Notes under the pieces: model-generated
What the model saw: only the letters and a program-made list of their open reading frames with translations
What the model was told of the DNA's origin: nothing
Database searches by the model: none
Part shown: positions 54,197 to 61,294 of the stretch, piece after piece
Position numbering within the stretch: position 1 is the first letter of the stretch
Layout of the letters: each line of letters starts with the position of its first letter
NCBI RefSeq assembly: GCF_020966775.1
Contig: NZ_JAJKFV010000002.1
Coordinates: 124,001 to 188,000, forward strand
Length of the DNA: 64,000 nt
Direction of reading: 5' to 3'
Origin: Rhodopirellula halodulae
GTDB taxonomy: Bacteria > Planctomycetota > Planctomycetia > Pirellulales > Pirellulaceae
Made by a program: the position numbers and the translations under genes

Positions 54197-54799
54197 CTAG
54201 CCGGCCTTCGTTCGTGACTCCGCCGTCGAAGTGGTCGTGCGACCGGACTTTGACGAGGCGGTCGATTCGGAACGAGGCTTCCGCTCGGGCTTGGCCGTCA
54301 ACTGAATTGGCGGCACCGAAGCGGACCCGCCATGAAAGGTGCGTTTCCCGTCAATGGTGTGATCCAAGACGAACGCTCCCGCTGGCATCCCTTTTCGCGG
54401 CGAGACACGCAAAATCGCAGCGTGCCCGCACTGAGGGCATCGAATCCGAAGGCTATGCGCGTCCAATATCTTTTGAATGGATTGAGCAAGTTCTCGATTT
54501 TCTTCGATCGTCTCCAGCGACTGCCCCACCAAGGACTGCAACCGCGATTGCAGCGTCAACCGGATGGTTCGCTGAATTCGATTCAATTCCCACTGCAGCG
54601 ACTGCAACATCTGGCCAGGAGCAACCTCGCTCCCCACCGCAGCGGCACCGACGGCACCCGCCGTCCCCTGAAGCGTCTCCTTGGAAGAACCCCGCGTTGC
54701 GGCGATGGATTGCTGACGGGCGGGCTGGGCATCATCCAAGACGCGGATCCATTGTTGAAGACACAGAGATAAAGACACGGACGAGAGACCAAGCGACAT
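54197..54799 (-). CDS. Hypothetical protein with a zinc-ribbon-like CPxC motif
   Basis: A 200-residue protein. A coiled-coil-like middle (about residues 62-115) leads to IRCPQCGHAAILRVSPRKG, where a single CPQCG pair suggests a small zinc-ribbon or a half-site. The C-terminal 50 residues are Ser/Thr/Lys-rich and disordered. A shorter start at the Met near 54610 is possible. No family recognised. It lies 127 bases upstream of rplM in the same direction. Its upstream region contains the palindrome at 54847-54863. Confidence 0.65.
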   Translation of the reverse strand: MSLGLSSVSLSLCLQQWIRVLDDAQPARQQSIAATRGSSKETLQGTAGAVGAAAVGSEVAPGQMLQSLQWELNRIQRTIRLTLQSRLQSLVGQSLETIEENRELAQSIQKILDAHSLRIRCPQCGHAAILRVSPRKGMPAGAFVLDHTIDGKRTFHGGSASVPPIQLTAKPERKPRSESTASSKSGRTTTSTAESRTKAG

Positions 54800-55105
54800 C
54801 CTGATTAACCGCCTCTCGGTTTCAAAAGTTTTCTCTAGACACGAGGTTATACAAAATGTATAAGTTGTCCAGTGGAAATCGCTGCAATCGATTTCCTCAG
54901 CGTTTCCGGAGTTGTCGGCCGAGACGCGCTGGGGGGAAGGACCGGGTCAATCGGCGTTTTCCATGCCAGTGGTGCAGTCGACCCACGTTGGAGGCAAACT
55001 CCGTTTTTGACGTCACTTCCCGTGGCGATCTGGGCGGATGTTTAAGTAGTGTCGGCCCCACTGGACGTTTCCGCCCCCTTCTCGCCCGAGCAGTCAAGCA
55101 GGCCC
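54800..55105. promoter_or_regulatory. Divergent gap upstream of the GAF/HlyD gene
   Basis: 306 bases separating the minus-strand hypothetical gene (54197-54799) and the GAF/HlyD gene. It should hold both promoters. The one clear element is an AT-rich palindrome at 54847-54863. Confidence 0.5.
54847..54863. promoter_or_regulatory. AT-rich palindromic operator candidate
   Basis: A perfect inverted repeat, ttataca-aaa-tgtataa, in GC-rich surroundings and 48 bases from the minus-strand hypothetical start. It could be a repressor site or overlap a -10 element. Not matched to a known regulator. Confidence 0.5.
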
Positions 55106-57157
55106 ATGTCGGTCAACCAACAAACGGTCGAAGAAACCAAAGCACAGATCCGTGGTTTGGTGAACGAAATCGCAGCTCTCTCAAAGAGCGGTGCCACCGC
55201 CTCGGAGTTTTATCCAGAGCTGCTTTCGAAAATCATCACCGCCCTGGCAGCCGCCGGTGGTGCGATTTGGTTGCTCGATGACGACCAACAACTACGGCTG
55301 CAGTACCAAATCAATGCGGAACCTTCGATTCTGAACGAAGGCACGGAAGACGCCGATCGACACAACCGATTGATCCGCCGAGCCGCGGCCGCCGGCCAAT
55401 CTCTTTTGGTCCCGCCCTACAGCGGAACGACCGACGGCGACGCGGAAGGAAACCCGACCCGTTATCTGTTGGTGCTGGGTGCACTGCAGCATGACGGACA
55501 AAAGGACGGCTTGATTGAGATCTTCCAACGCCCCGACACGGCACCGGATACCCAACGTGGCTACCTGCGGTTCCTACAGCAGATGTGCGAATTGGCGGCG
55601 GAGTGGCTTCGCAGCCAAAAGTTGCGAACACTCGGTGATCGCCAAACCCTTTGGCAACAAGCCGACTCGTTTGCCCGCGCCGCTCACGAATCACTCGATC
55701 TCAAAGAAACCGCCGCCATCGTCGCGAACGAAGGCCGCCGATTGATCGGCTGCGACCGAGTCAGCGTGGCCATCAAGAAAGGCCGCAAGTGCAAGGTGGA
55801 GGCCATCAGCGGCCAAGACACCATCGAGAATCGCTCGAACATCGTTGCAGCCCTGAACGTCCTGGCAACTCGAGTGGTCGCCGCCGGCGAACCTCTTTGG
55901 CACGACGGGTCCACGGAAGATCTGCCGCCGCAAATTGAAGAAGCCCTCGAGGATTACGTCGACCTTTCCTACGGCCGCAACTTGGCCGTCCTTCCGCTGC
56001 GTGAACCACAACGCAAACTCGGTCACGAAGCCGAGGTGGGTGCCGCCGGAGAAGTCGACCGCGACAACGCTCACCGCGGCGAAGTCATCGGTGCGTTGAT
56101 CGTGGAACAAATCGAATCAGATCTGCCGCCGGAAATCTTCCGCCAACGTTGTGACTTGGTTTTCGAACACGGCACTCGAGCCATCGCGAATTCGCAAGCA
56201 CACTCGAATCTCTTCCTGATGCCGCTGTGGCGGACACTCGGTCGCGCCACCTGGGTTCTGCGGGCTCGCACCCTGCCCAAGACTGTCGGTGTGATCGCGG
56301 GCATTGCCGCATTGATCTGCGGATTGATCTTCATCCCGATGGAGTTCGACCTGGAAGCCGAAGGCACCTTGAAAGCCGAAGCCCGCCGCGAAGTCTTCGC
56401 CGGAATCGACGGCGAGGTCCGTGAAGTGCTGGTGGACCACAACTCGACGGTCAAAGCCGGTGATCCACTGGTCAAGATGATCAACCCGGACATCGATATC
56501 GAAATTGAAGATCTGCGTGGGCAAATCCGCACGACGATGGCGGAACTGAATCGCATTCTGACGCAGTCACAAAATCGCTCGCAACTGAAGCCCACGGAGC
56601 GATTGGCAATTGAACTGGAAGAAGTCGAAGTCCGCACCAAGCTCAAGGCACAACAGGCCAAGCTCGAGCTGAAAGAGCAAAGAGCCGCGGATCTGATTGT
56701 GCGATCGCCCATCGACGGAATCGTTGTTTCGTGGGAGGTCGAGAAGATGCTGCTCAACCGACCGATCCAAACGGGCCAAGTCCTGATGGAAATCGCGGAT
56801 CTCTCCAAACCCATGTATCTCGAAGTTGAGATGCCGGAGAAACGTGAAGGTCACTTGGATGAGTTCATTCAGAAAAACAAAACGCAAGTCCTCGATGTGG
56901 ATTACATCCTGGCATCCAACCCGGACGAAGCTCTGCCGGGCAAGCTCCCCGTCGAAAACATTTCGCTTCGCGCGGATACCAGCGAAGAGCATGGCTCGAT
57001 CATCAAAATGCGTGTCCTGCCCGACCTAACGGAACTGAACAAGTTGTCGCCCAGCCCCGGCACCAAGCTGACCGCCGACGTGAAATGCGGCAAACGTGCC
57101 AGCGGCTTTGTACTGCTGCATGAGGTGCTCGAGTGGCTCTACAAGTTCATGTTCTGA
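55106..57157 (+). CDS. Tandem-GAF membrane protein with HlyD-type adaptor domain
   Basis: A 683-residue protein from ATG 55106 (an in-frame GTG at 55049 is less likely). Two GAF-like sensory regions (about residues 25-160 and 190-370; GGAIWLLDDDQQLRLQY, GCDRVSVAIKKGRKCKVEAI) lie in the cytoplasm. One membrane helix (about 393-413, TVGVIAGIAALICGLIFIP) follows. The periplasmic part is a HlyD/membrane-fusion domain: lipoyl-like halves (EGTLKAEARREVFAGIDGEV, RSPIDGIVVSWEVEKMLLNR) flank a coiled-coil hairpin. This couples small-ligand sensing to a transport adaptor. It is the first gene of a three-gene run with a second adaptor gene and an M50 gene. Confidence 0.88.
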   Translation: MSVNQQTVEETKAQIRGLVNEIAALSKSGATASEFYPELLSKIITALAAAGGAIWLLDDDQQLRLQYQINAEPSILNEGTEDADRHNRLIRRAAAAGQSLLVPPYSGTTDGDAEGNPTRYLLVLGALQHDGQKDGLIEIFQRPDTAPDTQRGYLRFLQQMCELAAEWLRSQKLRTLGDRQTLWQQADSFARAAHESLDLKETAAIVANEGRRLIGCDRVSVAIKKGRKCKVEAISGQDTIENRSNIVAALNVLATRVVAAGEPLWHDGSTEDLPPQIEEALEDYVDLSYGRNLAVLPLREPQRKLGHEAEVGAAGEVDRDNAHRGEVIGALIVEQIESDLPPEIFRQRCDLVFEHGTRAIANSQAHSNLFLMPLWRTLGRATWVLRARTLPKTVGVIAGIAALICGLIFIPMEFDLEAEGTLKAEARREVFAGIDGEVREVLVDHNSTVKAGDPLVKMINPDIDIEIEDLRGQIRTTMAELNRILTQSQNRSQLKPTERLAIELEEVEVRTKLKAQQAKLELKEQRAADLIVRSPIDGIVVSWEVEKMLLNRPIQTGQVLMEIADLSKPMYLEVEMPEKREGHLDEFIQKNKTQVLDVDYILASNPDEALPGKLPVENISLRADTSEEHGSIIKMRVLPDLTELNKLSPSPGTKLTADVKCGKRASGFVLLHEVLEWLYKFMF

Positions 57158-57228
57158 TTCCGAAACGCTTCGCAAACTCCTTCTCTCCTCTCCCTTCTCT
57201 TCTTGACCCCCACCACGAGTTTCCCTTG

Positions 57229-58140
57229 ATGAACACCTGGCGTTTGATCTTTGCAGCAATGGCTTGCATCGGCACCGCGTTGATCAGTGCTGACTTGGCG
57301 ACGGCTCAAACTGGATCCGCAACCGATCCGTCGACAGTCTCGCAAAACTGTTCTGTCAAATTCATCCGCAAGGTGGACATCCCTGCCGAGGTCGAAGGCA
57401 AGCTGGTTGAACTTCCGATCGAAGAGGGCATGAGTGTTTCCAAAGGCGACTTGCTCGCACTGGTCGACGACACGTCCGCTCGGTTGGCCTTGGAATTCAA
57501 GAAAGCGGAAGAGAAGGAAGCTCAACTCAACGCGGCCAACGAAGTCAATCTCAAAGACGCTCGCAACAACGAAGAACTGGCCCGCGCCGAGGCGGAGTCC
57601 TTTCGCGAGCTGTACGAAAAAGGTGCAACGCCTTACTACGAGATGAAGAAGAAAGTGCTGGAAGCCATCCGAGCTCTGCTTCGGATCGACTTGGCAGAGA
57701 TGCAAAAGAAAATTGCCGAGGCGCAGTACATCGCAAAACGCAGCGAACGTGAAATCGCCGAGTTCGAACTGGATCGTCGCCGCATCACGGCTTTGTTTGA
57801 TGGCTACATCGAAATGCGAATCGCTCAGCTTGGCGAATGGGTTCAACCAGGATCACCAATCGCCACCTTGGTGCAACTGGATCGCCTGCGAGTGGTTGGC
57901 GACATCAGTGCCATCGAGTCCAACGGCATGGCTCGCGCGGGCGCACCAGTTGTGGTTCGCGTATTCAACTCGGCCGACCCCGACCAAGACTACGAAACCA
58001 ACGCTCAACTGGGCTTTGTCAGCAGCGAAGTCGATGGGCTGAAACGCTATCGCATTTGGGTCGACATCGACAATCGCAAGGACAGCAACGGCAACTGGAT
58101 GGTCAAACCCGGTATGGATGCGGAAATCATTTTTCAGTGA
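57229..58140 (+). CDS. HlyD-family membrane fusion protein
   Basis: A 303-residue exported protein from ATG 57229, with a signal peptide (about residues 1-26, ending ATAQ). Barrel-sandwich halves (FIRKVDIPAEVEGKLVELPI, ITALFDGYIEMRIAQLGEWV) are separated by a coiled coil (about 95-180). Length and order fit periplasmic adaptor subunits. Unlike the first gene it lacks the GAF part, and it is followed by the M50/HlyD gene 65 bases on, suggesting the three adaptors work in one complex. Confidence 0.88.
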   Translation: MNTWRLIFAAMACIGTALISADLATAQTGSATDPSTVSQNCSVKFIRKVDIPAEVEGKLVELPIEEGMSVSKGDLLALVDDTSARLALEFKKAEEKEAQLNAANEVNLKDARNNEELARAEAESFRELYEKGATPYYEMKKKVLEAIRALLRIDLAEMQKKIAEAQYIAKRSEREIAEFELDRRRITALFDGYIEMRIAQLGEWVQPGSPIATLVQLDRLRVVGDISAIESNGMARAGAPVVVRVFNSADPDQDYETNAQLGFVSSEVDGLKRYRIWVDIDNRKDSNGNWMVKPGMDAEIIFQ

Positions 58141-58205
58141 TTGCAACTCTTCTCAATCGCTTCTTTGAACCATTCGCAACTTGATCTCTCGCGTAGCTTG
58201 ACTCC

Positions 58206-60443
58206 ATGACCACTTTGGCTGAATCACTGGTAAGCAGTTCGTCACGTGCACTGACCGTGCGCCGACGTCCTGACTTGACCGCCAGCCGCCACCACTACCA
58301 GGGACAAGGGTACTGGGTGGTCAAAGAGCCTGTTGGCCTGCAGTACTTTCGTTTTCACGACGAAGAGTATTTCATCCTGAACATGCTGGACGGGCATGTC
58401 AGTTTGCAGCAAATCAAAGACGGCTTCGAACAGCGGTTCGCGCCGCAAAAGATCACCTTTGGTGACTTGCAACAATTCATCGGCATGCTGCACCGCAGCG
58501 GCTTGGTGATCAGTAATTCACCCGGTCAAGGAAAGTCGCTTCGCGAACGCGGACGCAAGAAAAAGAACAAAGAGCTGCTGGGGAAATTCTCCAACGTCTT
58601 CGCCATCCGTTTCCGTGGCATCGACCCAGAAAAGATCCTGAACCGGATGCTGCCGATTTTCGGTTGGGTGTTCACGGTCCCCGCGTTGCTCTTCTTCATT
58701 GGCTTGTTCTTCGCCGCATCCTTGCTGCTCGCGACGCAGTACCAGACAGTTTACGCCAAGCTACCGACCTTCCACCAATTCTTCGCAGCCGATCGCTGGA
58801 TCATCTTGGCGGCGACCATGGCCATCGTGAAAGTCATTCACGAATTTGGTCACGGGTTGAGCTGCAAGAAGTTCGGCGGCGAATGCCACGAAATTGGCTT
58901 CATGTTGCTGGTGTTCACACCATGTCTTTATTGCAACGTGTCCGACTCGTGGATGTTGCCCAACAAATGGAAACGCATTTGGATCGGTGCCGGCGGGATC
59001 TACGTCGAGATGATCCTCGCCTCGATCGCCGCGTTTGTTTGGTTCTTCAGTGAACAAGGCACGACGGTCAATGACTTGTGCCTCAACATGATGTTCTTGA
59101 ATGTCGTGAGCACGGTCTTGGTCAACGGGAACCCGCTGCTGCGTTTCGACGGCTACTACATTTTGATGGATTACTTGGAGATTCCTAACCTCCGTCAAAA
59201 GAGCACCGAAGTTCTCAAACGTTGGTTCCAAACCACGTGTTTGGGATTGGAACTGCAAGAGGACCCATTCTTGCCAACCCGCAATCGATTCATGTTTGCG
59301 ATGTTCACCGTTGCCAGCGTGATCTACCGCTGGGTGGTGGTGTTTTCGATCGTGTGGTTCGTGATGCAAGTCTTGGAGCCTTACGGCTTGCAAGCACTGG
59401 GACGGATCCTGGCCGTGATCGGCTTCTCGGGTTTGGTGGCCCAACCCGTCATTCAAACTTGGAAATTTGTTCGCACACCTGGGAGATTGTCAAAAGTGAA
59501 ACGCGGACCGTTGTTAACGACGCTCGCCGTTGCGGGCGTGATCCTCGCCGCGGTGTGCTACATCCCTTTGCCGCACCACATCGACGCGGCGTTTGAAATT
59601 CGCCCCAGTCAAGCTGGCATGGTCTACGCCGGCGTGGTTGGTCGCGTGGAAGAGACCGTCCCGGTCGGAACTTTGGTCAGTGCCGGTGACACCATCGCCA
59701 TGCTGAAGAATCCTGAACTGGAGATTCGACTGGCGGAACTTCAGGGCGAACGCAATCTCGCGAAAGTTCAATTGGCCAACTTAAAGTCACGCCGGTTGGA
59801 TGACACCTCCGCCAAAATCCAGATCGAGATTCAAGAAGAGATGTTGGAAGCCATCGAGACATTGATGGCGAAGACGCAAGAAGAATTGGATCGCTTGAAC
59901 GTTCGCGCAAAACGTGACGGTTTTGTACTTCCTCCGCCGGAAAGAAAGGAACAAGACACCAGTGATGGGCGTCTACCAAGTTGGACCGGCACGCCACTGC
60001 AAGAACGCAATCGCGGTGCGCTGCTGACCGCCGACGATTTGATCTGCGAAATCGGTTCGCCCGAAGCTTTTGAAGCGGTGCTGATCATCGACCAAGGCGA
60101 TCGTCAGTTGGTCCGTGAATCACAAGAAGTCGACCTGAAATTGGATTCGCGTCGCTTGGAAACCTTTCATGGTTCCATCCAGGAGATTTCCAAGAAGCCG
60201 TTGGAAGCTGCATCGGCGTCCATGTCCAGCCAAACCGGTGGCAACCTGCAAACCGAAATCGACCCACAAACCGGACAGATCAAACCACGAAGCGTCTCGT
60301 ATCAAGCACGTGTTCCGATCGAGGGAATCGATTGGCCACTGCGGCCCGGATACCGAGGTGCCGCCAAGGTTCATGTCGACCCGATGTCTCTAGGAGCACG
60401 TTTGTGGCGAGTCATTATCAAAACTTTCAACTTCGACTTCTGA
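58206..60443 (+). CDS. PqqD-like/M50 metallopeptidase/HlyD fusion protein
   Basis: A 745-residue polytopic protein. The N-terminal about 100 residues look like a PqqD-like small wHTH domain (FRFHDEEYFILNMLDG). The membrane-embedded peptidase has HEFGH (His212, Glu213, His216) and NPLLRFDGYYILMD (Asp315), the site-2-protease M50 signature. After about 6-8 helices, the C-terminal half (about residues 440-745) is a HlyD-like adaptor with lipoyl halves and a coiled coil. Similar fusions occur as the membrane component of peptide or lipid export clusters. No ABC ATPase gene lies within the window. It is the third gene of the run. Confidence 0.88.
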   Translation: MTTLAESLVSSSSRALTVRRRPDLTASRHHYQGQGYWVVKEPVGLQYFRFHDEEYFILNMLDGHVSLQQIKDGFEQRFAPQKITFGDLQQFIGMLHRSGLVISNSPGQGKSLRERGRKKKNKELLGKFSNVFAIRFRGIDPEKILNRMLPIFGWVFTVPALLFFIGLFFAASLLLATQYQTVYAKLPTFHQFFAADRWIILAATMAIVKVIHEFGHGLSCKKFGGECHEIGFMLLVFTPCLYCNVSDSWMLPNKWKRIWIGAGGIYVEMILASIAAFVWFFSEQGTTVNDLCLNMMFLNVVSTVLVNGNPLLRFDGYYILMDYLEIPNLRQKSTEVLKRWFQTTCLGLELQEDPFLPTRNRFMFAMFTVASVIYRWVVVFSIVWFVMQVLEPYGLQALGRILAVIGFSGLVAQPVIQTWKFVRTPGRLSKVKRGPLLTTLAVAGVILAAVCYIPLPHHIDAAFEIRPSQAGMVYAGVVGRVEETVPVGTLVSAGDTIAMLKNPELEIRLAELQGERNLAKVQLANLKSRRLDDTSAKIQIEIQEEMLEAIETLMAKTQEELDRLNVRAKRDGFVLPPPERKEQDTSDGRLPSWTGTPLQERNRGALLTADDLICEIGSPEAFEAVLIIDQGDRQLVRESQEVDLKLDSRRLETFHGSIQEISKKPLEAASASMSSQTGGNLQTEIDPQTGQIKPRSVSYQARVPIEGIDWPLRPGYRGAAKVHVDPMSLGARLWRVIIKTFNFDF

Positions 60444-60545
60444 GTGAGCTAGGTTTCCAACATCCTTTCCCATTTGCCGCGAATTCGCTTCTTTGACTCG
60501 ATCAAACCTCACTGGAATCGAAGGCGTTTCAAAAACACAGATTCT

Positions 60546-60590
60546 TGATCCCCACCCGTCGCTTTCGCGTTGCGACGTTGGGGGGGATCA
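60546..60590 (+). terminator. Long hairpin after the M50 gene
   Basis: tgatcccc pairs with ggggatca and cgtcgc with gcgacg around a short internal loop, giving a stem of 14 pairs with a 9-base loop. No T-run follows, so it may be a terminator or a leader element of the DUF3467 gene. Confidence 0.45.
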
Positions 60591-60656
60591 CTACATTGGC
60601 CCCAAACACGCGAATCTCAACGTTACCTTTCCCCTTTTGATTTTTTGGAGATTTTG

Positions 60657-61055
60657 ATGGCAGACGAAACCAAGACGGCAGAAGCCCCAGCAGCAGAAAA
60701 AGCCGCTCCAGCTGAAAAGGCTCAAAGCCAAGCTCAGGCTCCTGTGCAAGTTCAGGTCAACGACGACAACGCCGTTGCAACCTACGCGAACTTCTGCCGC
60801 GTGACCGGTTCGCCCGAAGAACTGATCATCGACTTTGGTCTGAACCCACAACCGATCGGTGTGCCAAAGGAACCTATCCAAGTCAAGCAACGCATCATCG
60901 TGAACTTCTTCACTGCGAAACGTTTGTTGGCTGCTCTTCAAATGTCGGTCGCTCGTCACGAGTCGGTCTTCGGCGTTTTGGAAACGGACATCAACAAACG
61001 AGTTCGTCCAGGCCTGCAACAGCAGCAACAGCAACAAGCTCCTGCCAAGTCGTGA
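60657..61055 (+). CDS. DUF3467 family protein
   Basis: A 132-residue protein from ATG 60657, with a clear ggag ribosome-binding site at 60647-60650. The first about 40 residues are Ala/Glu/Lys/Gln-rich and disordered, followed by the DUF3467 core (YANFCRVTGSPEELIIDFGL, QRIIVNFFTAKRLLAALQMS). A polyglutamine run ends the protein. The family is widespread but uncharacterised. Highly expressed gene architecture (good ribosome-binding site, strong terminator) stands out in this low-Shine-Dalgarno genome. Confidence 0.9.
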   Translation: MADETKTAEAPAAEKAAPAEKAQSQAQAPVQVQVNDDNAVATYANFCRVTGSPEELIIDFGLNPQPIGVPKEPIQVKQRIIVNFFTAKRLLAALQMSVARHESVFGVLETDINKRVRPGLQQQQQQQAPAKS

Positions 61056-61082
61056 TCGACTGAGAGCTTCTTGAGACTCCCA

Positions 61083-61119
61083 AAGCCATCTCGTTGAGTT
61101 CAGCGAGATGGCTTTTTTT
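61083..61119 (+). terminator. Strong rho-independent terminator of the DUF3467 gene
   Basis: An 11-bp perfect stem (aagccatctcg / cgagatggctt) with a 10-base loop runs directly into a T-run (61113-61119). Confidence 0.92.
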
Positions 61120-61294
61120 GTGCCGGGCCGACCGCGAAGCAAAACACGCGGGCAATTCAGAATGCAGTGGTTCGATTCAGCCCATGGTTCGAGGTAGCAC
61201 TGGCACGCGGTATCCCCGATGATGGCACCGACCGCCATCGAATTTGTGTGATGGCCCTGCAATCTGAACATTCTCCCTCGCCACGAAAGATCGG

